A stretch of DNA of 64,000 nucleotides from JAAZHD01 sp012510895 (GTDB taxonomy: Bacteria; Bacillota; Clostridia; Caldicoprobacterales; DTU083): assembly GCA_050951465.1 (NCBI GenBank), contig JBMNJC010000010.1, positions 124,001 to 188,000 on the forward strand, in the 5' to 3' direction. Below are positions 1 through 8,302 of this stretch, in pieces. A program made the position numbers and the translations under genes. The notes below the pieces were generated by a model. That model was not told where the DNA came from and made no database searches. It was given only the letters and a program-made list of their open reading frames with translations. The stretch's first letter is position 1; each line of letters begins with the position of its first letter.

Positions 1-266
1 GGTATTGTTTGTGATAGTGCTTCCAGCTTTGATACAAGACTTTTAAGGGCGGTTCTGTCTACTTTATAGTGCATGAAGTAGCTTCTTTTTTCTCCGGCAA
101 TTAAACCTGCATCCCGCAAGACCTTTAAGTGCTGGGATACGGCTGATTCGGAGATGCCCAGATTTTGCGCCAAAGCCCTGACGCAATAATTATGACTAAG
201 AAGCATAAGAAGTATTTTATACCGCGTTTCATCTGCCATTGCCTTAAACATTTTTATTTCTTCCAT
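1..266 (-). CDS. ArsR-family transcriptional regulator (partial, runs off the left edge)
   Basis: The minus strand reads open from an ATG at 264-266 to the window edge, giving 88 residues that begin MEEIKMFKAMADETRYKIL. This is the classic ArsR/SmtB winged-helix start; the recognition helix region reads ISESAVSQHLKVLRDAGLI, followed by a beta-wing with a Tyr/Phe-rich strand. A purine-rich AAGGTG lies just upstream of the ATG. The C-terminus, including any C-terminal metal or ligand site, is outside the window, so the effector is unknown. The regulated gene is probably further left in the same operon. An inverted repeat at 310-329 is a plausible operator. Family is clear; specific role is not. 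Confidence 0.88.
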   Translation of the reverse strand, partial: MEEIKMFKAMADETRYKILLMLLSHNYCVRALAQNLGISESAVSQHLKVLRDAGLIAGEKRSYFMHYKVDRTALKSLVSKLEALSQTI

Positions 267-309
267 AGTAATGCACCTTACTATTTTTTATGATCCAACA
301 TATGGATTT

Positions 310-329
310 AATTAAGCAACTGCTTAATT
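310..329. promoter_or_regulatory. Inverted repeat, candidate ArsR operator
   Basis: AATTAAGCAACTGCTTAATT is a palindrome with 9-bp perfect arms around a central AC. It lies 44 bp upstream of the arsR-type start codon, where autoregulated ArsR operators commonly sit. A second, shorter repeat (TAAGTA-AA-TACTTA, 354-367) lies next to it but overlaps the edge of the insertion sequence. Operator function is inferred from position and symmetry. Confidence 0.5.
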
Positions 330-364
330 GGTATACTATCATACGATTACCATTAAGTAAATAC

Positions 365-379
365 TTAGCGAATTTCATA
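365..379 (+). repeat. Left terminal inverted repeat of the IS
   Basis: TTAGCGAATTTCATA; pairs with 1928-1942 in inverted orientation with one mismatch (C/G at the fifth base). Confidence 0.7.
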
Positions 380-547
380 TTCTACAGGCTAGTGAATAAG
401 CCAGATCTAGATTAAAGAAAGACTCGTTTCACCCCTGGAATATGGAAATCGCATATCTTGCCTAACATTTAATTCCAAAAGGAAAAGCCCCTACACGTGT
501 CGAAGTTTTAAGTACCGCCAAAAAACCAAACACGGAGGGGTGATACT

Positions 548-1765
548 ATTTATATTCGACAACAATGCCTACTTTCCTTTGAAGAATTATTAAAATTTCA
601 AACTGAAACAAAATTAGCAATGATCTTTGAGGCACTGGATTTATCAAAGGTAGTTGGTGGTCTACAAAAGAAGTCCAAATCCGGTCCCAAAGGCCATGAT
701 CCGGAAAACATGCTCCGGGCATTATTGGCAAAGAGGCTTGAGAATATTAAGTATACAAAAACATTGGTGGAACGTCTCAAGTCTGATCCGGTTTTCCGTT
801 ATACCTGCGGTTTTCCTGTAGCAAGCAAAACACCCAGCGAGGCTACCTTTTCAAGGTTTATGAAAAGTCTTTCGGATAACTCTTATTCCCTGGAGGATAT
901 TCTCGAGGAACTGGTAGTTAAAGCGAAAAAGCTCGGAATTATTGATGGTGAACATATTGCCATTGATGCCAGTAAGTTGGATTCATACGATGCTTCCGTG
1001 CCTAAATCCGAGACTATCCATGATGGAGAACATCCTGACTGGGGCTCAAAAAGAGATACTCATGGCAACCAGATAAGATGGTTTGGCTGGAAAATCCATG
1101 TTGCAGTTGATACTAAAAGCGAGTTGCCTGTCGCAGTCAGAGTTACTCCTGCCAGTGTAAATGATGGCATTGTGGCTATTCCGTTGGTCGAAGATATCAA
1201 ACAGCGGTATTCTGGTATAATCAATCCCAAGTATTATATGATGGACATGGGTTACGATTTTGACAACATCTATAAAACGATCCATGACCAACATGATGCC
1301 CAGGCCATAATCCCTCTAAATAGCAGAAGTGCCTATGCGCCACCGGAAGGCCTTGATTGGGATTGCACACCTCTGTGTTCGATGGGATATAGAATGGCCT
1401 ACTGGGGCTATGATAATGGTTCTATCAAGTTCCGCTGTCCTCATATGGCAGGTAAGGTAGACTGTTCAATGGGTACTAACTGGTGCTCATCCAGTAACTA
1501 TGGCGCTGTGGTTAAGAAAAAAATAGCTGATAATCCGAGATATTTTTCTTATCCACACAGAGGATCAGCCAAATGGCAACAACTATATAATGAGCGTACC
1601 TCTGTTGAAAGAACCTTTGCCAGATTAAAGGAAAACTTAGGCCTCAACAATGTTACTGTAAGAGGTATCAGGAAAACCAAAGTTCATGTTCTCTTAAGCT
1701 GTATTGCATTGATTGCAGGTACCATTGCAGTAAATATATCAAAAGATAGTGAGAAAGCAGCTTAA
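548..1765 (+). CDS. IS1182/IS5-like DDE transposase, apparent AUU start
   Basis: DDE-type transposase of the IS4/IS5/IS1182 superfamily. The first ATG is at 620, but the frame stays open upstream and reads IYIRQQCLLSFEELLKFQ, which resembles the usual N-terminus of this family. A strong GGAGGGG (534-540) sits 7 nt before an ATT codon at 548, so I place the start there (non-canonical AUU); with it the protein is 405 residues. The central region has IDASKLDSYD and DMGYDF segments matching the first two acidic residues of the DDE core, and the C-terminal ERTSVERTFARLKENLG carries the conserved Glu in the Y-(2)-R-(3)-E-type signature. A Cys-rich stretch lies between them. The gene appears intact, so the element may be active. 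If the AUU start is wrong, the ATG at 620 gives 381 residues. Confidence 0.85.
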   Translation: MYIRQQCLLSFEELLKFQTETKLAMIFEALDLSKVVGGLQKKSKSGPKGHDPENMLRALLAKRLENIKYTKTLVERLKSDPVFRYTCGFPVASKTPSEATFSRFMKSLSDNSYSLEDILEELVVKAKKLGIIDGEHIAIDASKLDSYDASVPKSETIHDGEHPDWGSKRDTHGNQIRWFGWKIHVAVDTKSELPVAVRVTPASVNDGIVAIPLVEDIKQRYSGIINPKYYMMDMGYDFDNIYKTIHDQHDAQAIIPLNSRSAYAPPEGLDWDCTPLCSMGYRMAYWGYDNGSIKFRCPHMAGKVDCSMGTNWCSSSNYGAVVKKKIADNPRYFSYPHRGSAKWQQLYNERTSVERTFARLKENLGLNNVTVRGIRKTKVHVLLSCIALIAGTIAVNISKDSEKAA

Positions 1766-1927
1766 GTAACATTTTCAGAGCTCTGTTGTTTTACCAGGGG
1801 ATTATCCTGCCCTTTTTTAAGATGATACTTGCTGGAAGTAGCCATATTCTCTGTTGATAACTACGGAATCAGTACTTCTTTCAGCATTTTAGGATATACT
1901 CCATTGTATCATCGCAAAAAGTGTAGT

Positions 1928-1942
1928 TATGAAATTCCCTAA
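1928..1942 (-). repeat. Right terminal inverted repeat of the IS
   Basis: Reverse complement reads TTAGGGAATTTCATA, matching the left end at 14 of 15 bases. Confidence 0.7.
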
Positions 1943-2051
1943 TTAAAAATGCCTGTCTGATAGTTACGGCATAAAACTTTCAGCCGTCAGTAAGCATTAT
2001 CGCTGTCTGCAGGGTCAGGCAGCATCACAATACTATGGAGGGTGCCATGGA

Positions 2052-2080
2052 TTGACAGAAAATCAGCGTCCTGATAAAAT
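2052..2080 (+). promoter_or_regulatory. SigA-type promoter of the Mn2+ riboswitch/exporter unit
   Basis: A perfect TTGACA (2052-2057) is separated by 17 bp from TAAAAT (2075-2080). The predicted transcript would begin near 2087, a few bases before the riboswitch 5' strand. The promoter lies 110 bp beyond the IS right end, so the insertion left it intact. Confidence 0.82.
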
Positions 2081-2090
2081 AGCATTAATT

Positions 2091-2190
2091 CTAAAAGGGA
2101 GTAGCTGTGGGAAACCCAGGTAAGATCAACATGCTGGAGTGATCCTGGTCTTACCGCTTTAGTATTAATTAAAGTTAGCGAGACTTTTAG
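2091..2190 (+). ncRNA. yybP-ykoY (Mn2+-sensing) riboswitch
   Basis: The leader contains the hallmark AAGGGAGTAGC near the 5' end and TTAGCGAGAC near the 3' end, with an internal hairpin-forming TGGGAAACCCAGGTAAGATC...GATCCTGGTCTTACC arrangement. P1 is formed by CTAAAAG (2091-2097) and CTTTTAG (2184-2190). The yybP-ykoY class binds Mn2+ and typically controls Mn exporters; the next gene encodes a GDT1/UPF0016 exporter, which fits. The P1 3' strand is shared with the terminator stem, so ligand-stabilised P1 would prevent terminator formation: a transcriptional ON switch at high Mn2+. Confidence 0.9.
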
Positions 2191-2227
2191 ATTATCAGAA
2201 CCTGCCTGATAATCTAAAGGTTTTTTT
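2186..2227 (+). terminator. Riboswitch-controlled intrinsic terminator
   Basis: A 13-bp perfect stem (2186-2198 with 2206-2218), 7-nt loop, then GG and a run of seven T. The first bases of the stem (2186-2190) are also the P1 3' strand of the riboswitch, so the two structures exclude each other. Confidence 0.9.
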
Positions 2228-2278
2228 ATTTAATAAATTCCAATAATATCTATTAACAAATGAAGAAGGAGAACTTAT

Positions 2279-4129
2279 ATGATCCAGGAGCTGATCAGGG
2301 CATTTTTACTAATATTTGTCGCGGAAATGGGGGACAAGACTCAGATTCTGGCAATGGCATTTGCTACCCGTTTCCCTGTCAGAAAAGTTCTTGTCGGTAT
2401 AGGAATCGGAGCATTTTTAAACCATGGTCTGGCAGTTGTTTTGGGCAGCTATTTATCCAGAGTGGTCCCGATCAGCACCATTCAGATGATAGCCGGTGCC
2501 GCCTTTATTGGATTTGCTCTTTGGACATTGAAACCTGAGAAAGAGGAAGATGAAGAAAAAGAGCCGGGCCTGCAGTTTGGGCCGGCAGCAACGGTTGCCT
2601 GCGCTTTCTTTTTAGGCGAACTCGGCGACAAAACCCAGTTGACGGCAATAACACTGGCAGCGGACGCCGGGTACCCGCTAATGGTCCTGGCGGGAACTGT
2701 TTCAGGTATGATAGCCACAGGGGCACTTGGAATAATTATAGGCATAAAATTAGGAGACAAGATTCCGGAACTGGGCATTAAAATACTTGCAGCCTCTGTT
2801 TTCATGTTTTTCGGCCTTCAGAAGCTTTTCCAGACTGTGCCTGATGAGTTTTTAAATGCCTATATTGTGGTTCCTTTTATTACCCTGCTTGCCCTGATAC
2901 TGTTTTGGATGGTAAATACATTAATCCGCAGAAGGCGTGAGGGAATTCAGTCCGAATTTATTGCCAAATCGAAACTGCTTCATGATTATTACCTGCATAT
3001 GAAAGAAGACTTAAGAAATATATGCCTGGGCCTGGAATACTGCATCACATGCGAAGGACATAATTGTGCCATAGGCCAGTCAAAGGAAATTGTTGAGGCG
3101 GCACTGGATAATCAGGAGTGGCAGACAGGAACACATGAGGCCGGGGAAAGCCATTGGGACAAGCCTTTCACAGAAGAGGAAGTTCTGGACTGCCTGGTGG
3201 ACACCATTTGGCTGATCAGCACCATTCAGGATGAAGAGAGCCTGACCGGTGCCCATCGCATCAGAAACCAGATGGAAACAATCCTTATGGGTCAGATAAT
3301 AGATGAATTTGAAGGCCTTGATTCATACATTGAGAAGGTAAGAAAAGCAGATGCAGACTTAGCTGAAAAGGTTTACGGAATGTTCCTTATGAGGAAGCCT
3401 GTTGAGGATAGGCTGATTAATGCCGGCAACAGGCTGAGCAACATCTACCTGATTGAGCTTGATAAAGGCTTTCTGCTGATTGATGCAGGATACCGAAAGC
3501 AGTTCAGGTACTTTGAAAAAGCTTTAAAAAAGAAGGGTATTGCCCTTACAGACATTGCATATGTGCTTATTACCCATGTTCATGAAGGTCATGTGGGTTT
3601 CCTAAGTCAACTGCTGGAAAAGACAGAGGCAAGGATAATTCTTCATCCTGTATCAGCTGAGCGGCTTAAAGCAGGAGAAAGCTCCTTCGGGGGCGGTTTC
3701 AGCAGCATATGGGCGTGGATCCTTTATAAACTGGTGAAACTGTTTGGCAGGAAGAAAGATAGTTTTCAGCCGCTGGATACCTCCGATCGTTATATTCTTG
3801 CAACCAAAGAGGAGCTGCCAAAAATAGAAAAAGCCCTTTCTGCAAAGCTTGTTCCTCTTCCCGGTCATACTAAAGATTCCATAGGCTTTTTGTTCGATAA
3901 TAAAGTGCTCTTTTGCGGTGATGCAGCCATGAACGGCATACCGGGCAGGAGTCATTTTATCATCAGGATGGAAGATCTGGATGAATATAAGGCCTCATGG
4001 GAGAAAATGATGAGGCTGGAGTTTGAGAAAGTGTATCCTTCCCATGGCAAACCCTTTACTAAAGAGCAGCTTATTAAATGCTCGGGAAAACTTAAAAAAA
4101 TACGCCTGTATCCTTTGAAACATGCTTGA
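2279..4129 (+). CDS. GDT1/UPF0016 (TMEM165-like) Mn exporter fused to a metallo-beta-lactamase-like domain
   Basis: A 616-residue fusion. Residues 1-215 form a complete UPF0016 transporter with both signature motifs, EMGDKTQ (16-22) and ELGDKTQ (114-120), and six or so membrane segments; a charged loop (KPEKEEDEEKEPG) separates the halves. Residues 220-380 are a soluble linker with C249, C255, C258 and C263 (CITCEGHNC), which could bind metal. Residues 385-616 look like an MBL-fold domain: HVHEGH (433-438), GHT (H530), CGDA (D548) and PSHG (H589). The Asp of the canonical HxHxDH is Gly437. The start is set by AGAAGGAGA upstream of the ATG. It is controlled by the Mn2+ riboswitch. UPF0016 proteins normally stop near 200 residues, so the fusion is unusual. 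Mn export is well supported; the role of the C-terminal part is unknown. Confidence 0.88.
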   Translation: MIQELIRAFLLIFVAEMGDKTQILAMAFATRFPVRKVLVGIGIGAFLNHGLAVVLGSYLSRVVPISTIQMIAGAAFIGFALWTLKPEKEEDEEKEPGLQFGPAATVACAFFLGELGDKTQLTAITLAADAGYPLMVLAGTVSGMIATGALGIIIGIKLGDKIPELGIKILAASVFMFFGLQKLFQTVPDEFLNAYIVVPFITLLALILFWMVNTLIRRRREGIQSEFIAKSKLLHDYYLHMKEDLRNICLGLEYCITCEGHNCAIGQSKEIVEAALDNQEWQTGTHEAGESHWDKPFTEEEVLDCLVDTIWLISTIQDEESLTGAHRIRNQMETILMGQIIDEFEGLDSYIEKVRKADADLAEKVYGMFLMRKPVEDRLINAGNRLSNIYLIELDKGFLLIDAGYRKQFRYFEKALKKKGIALTDIAYVLITHVHEGHVGFLSQLLEKTEARIILHPVSAERLKAGESSFGGGFSSIWAWILYKLVKLFGRKKDSFQPLDTSDRYILATKEELPKIEKALSAKLVPLPGHTKDSIGFLFDNKVLFCGDAAMNGIPGRSHFIIRMEDLDEYKASWEKMMRLEFEKVYPSHGKPFTKEQLIKCSGKLKKIRLYPLKHA

Positions 4130-4263
4130 TGAAGCTGCCTTGCTTTTTTGCTGTGAGCCTGCATTAAACAGGAATTGTTGGACATATGCAATTGCTAGAC
4201 ATATGGCTGAACTGATATAATAAAGCAGGTATTCATATCTATGGGTTAAGGGGGAGCAGGCTT

Positions 4264-5016
4264 GTGAAGATGAAGAAGAAGTTTTATGTAATAGGGCACA
4301 GAGGGGCTTGTGCCTATGCTCCGGAAAATACAGTGCCTTCCTTTGACAAAGCTCTGGACCTGGGTGTTGACGGTCTGGAAACCGATATTCGCAGAACAAG
4401 GGACGGAGTCCTGGTTCTCTTTCATGACAATATCCTGGATAATAAGTCTGATCTTACAGGCAGAGTCCAGGATTATTCATATGCAGAACTTAAAAAGGCG
4501 GATTTCGGAGGATGGTTTTCCAAGGAATACAAAGGAGCAGGAATTCTGCGGCTGGATGAGTTTCTGTGCCGCTACGGCGGCAGGGTCCACTTAAGCCTTG
4601 AAATTAAAGATGTTAATATTGAACAGCAGTTACTTGACGAAATTAAAGCAGCAAATCTGGAAACTGAAGACTTTATGATCACTTCCTTTAATCTGAATTC
4701 ACTTAAACAAATTAAAAAAATGGATCAAGCAATTCCAACCGGATATCTTGCAGCGGACTGCAAAAAAGAAACGGTTCATATATGTCTGGAGAACAAAATG
4801 GAAGCAATATGCCCACGGGCAGCTGCATTAAATGCAGAGGATGTTGAATATGCACACGAAAAAGGGCTGTTTGTCCGGGCATGGGGCGTTGCCGACGAAG
4901 ACCTGATGAAAAAGGCGTATGATGCCGGCGCAGACGGCATGACCATTGATTTTCCGGACAAATTAATAGAATACATTAAAAGGCAAAAGATTCTCAAGAA
5001 GGAGGGTATGGCATGA
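4264..5016 (+). CDS. Glycerophosphodiester phosphodiesterase family protein
   Basis: A TIM-barrel GDPD of 250 residues. The catalytic signature is complete: GHRG (H12, R13), PENT (E21), LETDIR (E39, D41) and LFHD (H54). There is no signal peptide, so it should be cytoplasmic, like UgpQ. It would hydrolyse glycerophosphodiesters to glycerol-3-phosphate and an alcohol. The start is a GTG at 4264 behind AAGGGGGAG; ATG at 4270 is an alternative. Its stop overlaps the start of the galactonate dehydratase by 4 bp, which implies translational coupling and hints that the true substrate may be a sugar- or sugar-acid-containing diester. Confidence 0.88.
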   Translation: MKMKKKFYVIGHRGACAYAPENTVPSFDKALDLGVDGLETDIRRTRDGVLVLFHDNILDNKSDLTGRVQDYSYAELKKADFGGWFSKEYKGAGILRLDEFLCRYGGRVHLSLEIKDVNIEQQLLDEIKAANLETEDFMITSFNLNSLKQIKKMDQAIPTGYLAADCKKETVHICLENKMEAICPRAAALNAEDVEYAHEKGLFVRAWGVADEDLMKKAYDAGADGMTIDFPDKLIEYIKRQKILKKEGMA

Positions 5017-6161
5017 AGATTAAACAGATGGAGCTGTTTAAAGTTCCTCCCAGGTGGCTTTTCCTGAAGGTGACTACGGACGACGGTATTACAGGCTGGG
5101 GGGAACCGGTTGTAGAAGGAAGGGCGGATACGGTCAAAACCGCTGTGGAGGAGATGAGCGATTACCTTATAGGGAAAGAAGCCGGGAATATTGAGGATCT
5201 GTGGCAAACCCTGTACCGGGGCGGTTTCTATCGGGGCGGTCCGGTCCTGACAAGCGCAATATCGGGAATTGAACAGGCCCTTTGGGATATTAAAGGCAAA
5301 AAGCTGGGAGTTCCCGTTTATGAACTGCTGGGCGGGGCCGTTCGCGACAAGCTTAAGGTATACTGCTGGATCGGCGGGGATAAACCTTCAAATGTGGTTG
5401 CTGAAGCCAGGGAGAAAATTGCAGCAGGTTATACAGCCTTAAAGATGAACGGCACAGATGAAATGAACTGGATCGACTCCTATTCAAAAATTGATGCGGC
5501 TGTTGAACGCCTGGCTGCCATCCGTGATGAAATCGGTTATGGGGTAGATGTGGGAATTGATTTTCATGGACGAGTACATAAGTCAATGGCCAGGATCCTG
5601 ATTAAGGAGTTGGAGCCCTTAAGGCCTATGTTTATTGAAGAACCGGTGCTTCCGGAGAATAATGAGGCCCTGAAGGAACTGCGTATGCATACAGTTATTC
5701 CCATAGCTGTCGGAGAGCGTATGTATACCCGATGGGATTTTAAAAAGGTTTTTGAAGATGGAGCGGTTGACATTATACAGCCGGATGTAAGCCATGCAGG
5801 CGGAATCTGGGAAACCAGGAAAATTGCTGCCATGGCAGAGGCTTATGATGTGTCGGTGGCCCCCCACTGTCCGCTGGGGCCCATTGCACTGGCAGCCTGC
5901 TTCCAGCTGGATTTCTGTACCCCTAATGCCTTTATCCAGGAACAAAGCCTGGGCATTCATTACAATAAAGGCTCCGACCTTTTGGACTACCTTAAAGACC
6001 CAGGAAACTTTGAATATGAAAAAGGATATGTTAAAAAACTTACCGGACCAGGGCTGGGAATCGAAGTCAACGAGGAAAAAGTAAAAGAGATGGCAAAGCT
6101 GGGCCATCGCTGGAGAAATCCGGTATGGCGCGCAGAGGATGGAGTGGTGACTGAATGGTAG
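5013..6161 (+). CDS. dgoD: D-galactonate dehydratase (enolase superfamily)
   Basis: 382 residues, the same length as E. coli DgoD. It would dehydrate D-galactonate to 2-keto-3-deoxygalactonate. The Mg2+ ligands and catalytic groups align in number with the E. coli enzyme: D183 and H185 in IDFHGR, E209 in FIEEP, E235 in VGER, and H285 in APHCPLGP. The N-terminal capping domain carries the GGPVLTSAISGIEQALWDIK signature. It overlaps the upstream GDPD gene by 4 bp and the aldolase gene by 7 bp. A closely related sugar-acid specificity cannot be excluded, but active-site agreement plus the aldolase make galactonate the best call. Confidence 0.9.
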   Translation: MKIKQMELFKVPPRWLFLKVTTDDGITGWGEPVVEGRADTVKTAVEEMSDYLIGKEAGNIEDLWQTLYRGGFYRGGPVLTSAISGIEQALWDIKGKKLGVPVYELLGGAVRDKLKVYCWIGGDKPSNVVAEAREKIAAGYTALKMNGTDEMNWIDSYSKIDAAVERLAAIRDEIGYGVDVGIDFHGRVHKSMARILIKELEPLRPMFIEEPVLPENNEALKELRMHTVIPIAVGERMYTRWDFKKVFEDGAVDIIQPDVSHAGGIWETRKIAAMAEAYDVSVAPHCPLGPIALAACFQLDFCTPNAFIQEQSLGIHYNKGSDLLDYLKDPGNFEYEKGYVKKLTGPGLGIEVNEEKVKEMAKLGHRWRNPVWRAEDGVVTEW

Positions 6162-6796
6162 AAATGATTTTAAAGAAAATAGGTGAATTAGGACTGGTAT
6201 CCATTATAAGGGGAGTGGAAGAAAAGGCGGCTGTACCGACTGCCAAAGCTCTCTACCAGGGCGGGATCCGTGCTGTTGAAATTACAATGAATACTCCCGG
6301 TGCCCTTCGGATGATAGAAGAAGTGAAGTCTGCTTGTGGAGATAAAATGGTTATTGGTGCAGGCACCGTTCTGGATGCTGAAAATGCCGCTGCCGCAATT
6401 CGGGCGGGGGCTGACTTTATACTTTCCCCGACCCTTTCCCTGAAGGTAATAGAAACCTGCAACCGCTACAGCAAACTGGCAGTTCCCGGTGTGCTTACGC
6501 CAACGGAAATTCTTACGGCATGGGAGGCGGGAGCCCAGCTGGTTAAGGTATTTCCTGCAAGAGTATTCGGTCCTGAGTATATAAAGGATATAAGGGGACC
6601 CCTGCCCCAGGTAAGAATTATGCCGGTCGGCGGCGTAAACCTGGAAAACGCAGCTGAGTTTATGAGAAAAGGAGCCTATGCCCTGGGGATTGGTACCGCT
6701 ATGGTTAATCCCGCCTGGGTTAAGGATGGCAACTTTGAAAAAGTTACTCAGGCGGCAGTATCCTTTGCAGAAGCCGTTGCTGCCGGCAGGGCTTAA
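6155..6796 (+). CDS. dgoA: KDPG/KDPGal aldolase (bifunctional-type 2-keto-3-deoxy-phosphosugar aldolase)
   Basis: 213-residue class I aldolase of the Eda/DgoA family. It cleaves 2-keto-3-deoxy-6-phospho-sugar acids into pyruvate and glyceraldehyde-3-phosphate. The Schiff-base lysine is K131 in QLVKVFPA; the catalytic Glu is E42 in VEITMNTP; R19 in SIIRG is the usual phosphate/carboxylate contact. PGVLTPTE and MPVGGVN are standard family loops. Its overlap with dgoD supports the DgoA role over the Entner-Doudoroff Eda role. The kinase (DgoK) needed between the two steps is not in the window. Confidence 0.9.
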   Translation: MVEMILKKIGELGLVSIIRGVEEKAAVPTAKALYQGGIRAVEITMNTPGALRMIEEVKSACGDKMVIGAGTVLDAENAAAAIRAGADFILSPTLSLKVIETCNRYSKLAVPGVLTPTEILTAWEAGAQLVKVFPARVFGPEYIKDIRGPLPQVRIMPVGGVNLENAAEFMRKGAYALGIGTAMVNPAWVKDGNFEKVTQAAVSFAEAVAAGRA

Positions 6797-6824
6797 AACA
6801 AATATTCGCATGCATTTACGTGAA

Positions 6825-6854
6825 TTGTAAAACCGTAAGGAGTCTTTTTATGAT
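6825..6854 (+). promoter_or_regulatory. Candidate promoter before the FAD oxidoreductase gene
   Basis: TTGTAA (6825-6830), 18-bp spacer, TATGAT (6849-6854). Placement in the 86-bp gap after the aldolase gene fits a new transcription start, though read-through is also possible. Confidence 0.4.
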
Positions 6855-6882
6855 ACTGTAAAATGAAAAGGGGGATGATGAT

Positions 6883-8190
6883 ATGGCCTGTATTATGTTT
6901 CAAAGGGAAATTGAAGTACGCCATAACGTAGATGTGCTGGTAGTCGGCGGAGGGCCGGCAGGAATAGCTGCAGCCCTGACAGCTGCCAGGCAGGGCAAAA
7001 AGGTATTTTTGGCTGAGGCTCATTCCTGTTTGGGAGGAATGGGAACTGCCGGAATGGTTCCGGCATTTATGCTGTTTTCCGACGGCGTAAATTTCCTGGC
7101 AGCCGGCGTTGGCGAGGAAGTATTGAATAAGATGCATGAATACGGCGGCAAGATAGAAGGTTGGAATCTTTCTATTAAGGCAGAGGCTTTAAAAAGGGTG
7201 TACGATGACCTGCTCCTGGATGCCGGTGTAGACTTTGCCCTTCATACTCAAATGGTAGCATTGGATGCAGCAGACGGTAAGGTGAATTACGTGGTCTTCG
7301 CTGCAAAGAGCGGCATGTTTGCAGTAAAGGCCAAAATTTATATTGACGGAACGGGAGACGGTGACCTGGCTGCCTGGGCAGGGGCGAAGTATGAAAAAGG
7401 CGATGCCGACGGAAGAATGATGGCAGGAACCTTATGCAGCCTCTGGGCTAACATTGACTGGGACAGGGTTCAGAAACCGGACACCCGCCGTATTGAAGAT
7501 GCTTTTAAAGACAAGGTGTTCACATACGAAGACCGTCATCTGCCCGGAATGTGGCGGGTAGGCAATACTCTTGGCGGGGGAAACATCGGGCATACCTTCG
7601 GCGTTGATTCCACTGATGAGGTTTCTTTGACTAAGGCCTTGATCTGGGGCCGCAAATCCCTGGTGGAATATGAAAAATATTATAAAGAATACCTGGACGG
7701 CTATGAGAATATGGAGCTGGTGGCAACGGGTTCTTTATTAGGAATACGTGAGTCCCGAAGAATTATAGGGGATTACGTAATGGTACTGGATGATTTTCTG
7801 AACAGGGCTGTTTTTGATGATGAAATCGGACGCTATGCATACCCTGTGGATATTCACGCATCAGATTCATCCAAGGAAAGTTTTTCCAAGTTTGAGAAGG
7901 AGCATAAATCATACAGGTACAAGAAAGGCGAGAACTATGGAATTCCCTATAGGATACTGACACCTGCAGGCCTTGACAATGTTTTGGTATCCGGACGCTG
8001 CGTAAGCTGCGATCGTTACATTCAGTCCTCCATTCGCGTCATGCCCGGCTGTTATATAACCGGACAGGCTGCAGGAATGGCAGCCGCCATTGCTGCAGAG
8101 CAGAATACCCATATCCGGGGATTCGATGTAAGGGAGCTGCAGCGCCGCCTAAAGAAAATGGGTGCTTTCCTCCCTAATTTCCAAGAATAG
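6883..8190 (+). CDS. FAD-dependent oxidoreductase (FAD_oxidored family)
   Basis: 435 residues. The N-terminus has a Rossmann dinucleotide fold: DVLVVGGGPAGIAAALTAA at about 16-34, followed by an acidic strand end (FLAEA). GTGDGDLAAWAG and the C-terminal VSGRCVSCDR...GQAAGMAAAIAA region match the FAD_oxidored (glucose-inhibited-division-like) family. The substrate is not identifiable from sequence. The Cys pair in GRCVSCDR could be redox-active but is also common in the family. Position after the galactonate genes and before a Gfo/Idh protein suggests carbohydrate or sugar-acid oxidation. The start follows AAAGGGGGA. Confidence 0.82.
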   Translation: MACIMFQREIEVRHNVDVLVVGGGPAGIAAALTAARQGKKVFLAEAHSCLGGMGTAGMVPAFMLFSDGVNFLAAGVGEEVLNKMHEYGGKIEGWNLSIKAEALKRVYDDLLLDAGVDFALHTQMVALDAADGKVNYVVFAAKSGMFAVKAKIYIDGTGDGDLAAWAGAKYEKGDADGRMMAGTLCSLWANIDWDRVQKPDTRRIEDAFKDKVFTYEDRHLPGMWRVGNTLGGGNIGHTFGVDSTDEVSLTKALIWGRKSLVEYEKYYKEYLDGYENMELVATGSLLGIRESRRIIGDYVMVLDDFLNRAVFDDEIGRYAYPVDIHASDSSKESFSKFEKEHKSYRYKKGENYGIPYRILTPAGLDNVLVSGRCVSCDRYIQSSIRVMPGCYITGQAAGMAAAIAAEQNTHIRGFDVRELQRRLKKMGAFLPNFQE

Positions 8191-8220
8191 CTTTAAAGAT
8201 CAGCAATCAATTTTACTTTG

Positions 8221-8251
8221 TGGACAAAAAGCAAAATGAAAGTGATATAAT
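8221..8251 (+). promoter_or_regulatory. Candidate SigA promoter of the Gfo/Idh/MocA gene
   Basis: TGGACA (8221-8226) and a perfect TATAAT (8246-8251) with a 19-bp spacer, 52 bp upstream of the start codon. Confidence 0.5.
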
Positions 8252-8302
8252 AGCATACAAATCCATGCTTAAGACAAGGGATCATAACAGGAGGGATTAT
8301 TA

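Larger units (their letters stand above)
365..1942 (+). mobile_element. Insertion sequence with DDE transposase (IS1182/IS5-like)
   Basis: A single transposase gene is bounded by imperfect terminal inverted repeats. The left end TTAGCGAATTTCATA (365-379) matches the reverse complement of the right end (1928-1942, TTAGGGAATTTCATA) at 14 of 15 positions. The element is therefore about 1.58 kb. No convincing target-site duplication is visible next to the repeats, so the exact ends may be off by a few bases or the duplication may have decayed. The element lies between the arsR-type gene and the Mn2+ riboswitch promoter. Family assignment rests on the transposase. Confidence 0.82.

Noticed and set aside
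365..1942. Target-site duplication of the first IS
   Set aside because: Flanking bases at the two inverted repeats do not match, so none is claimed.
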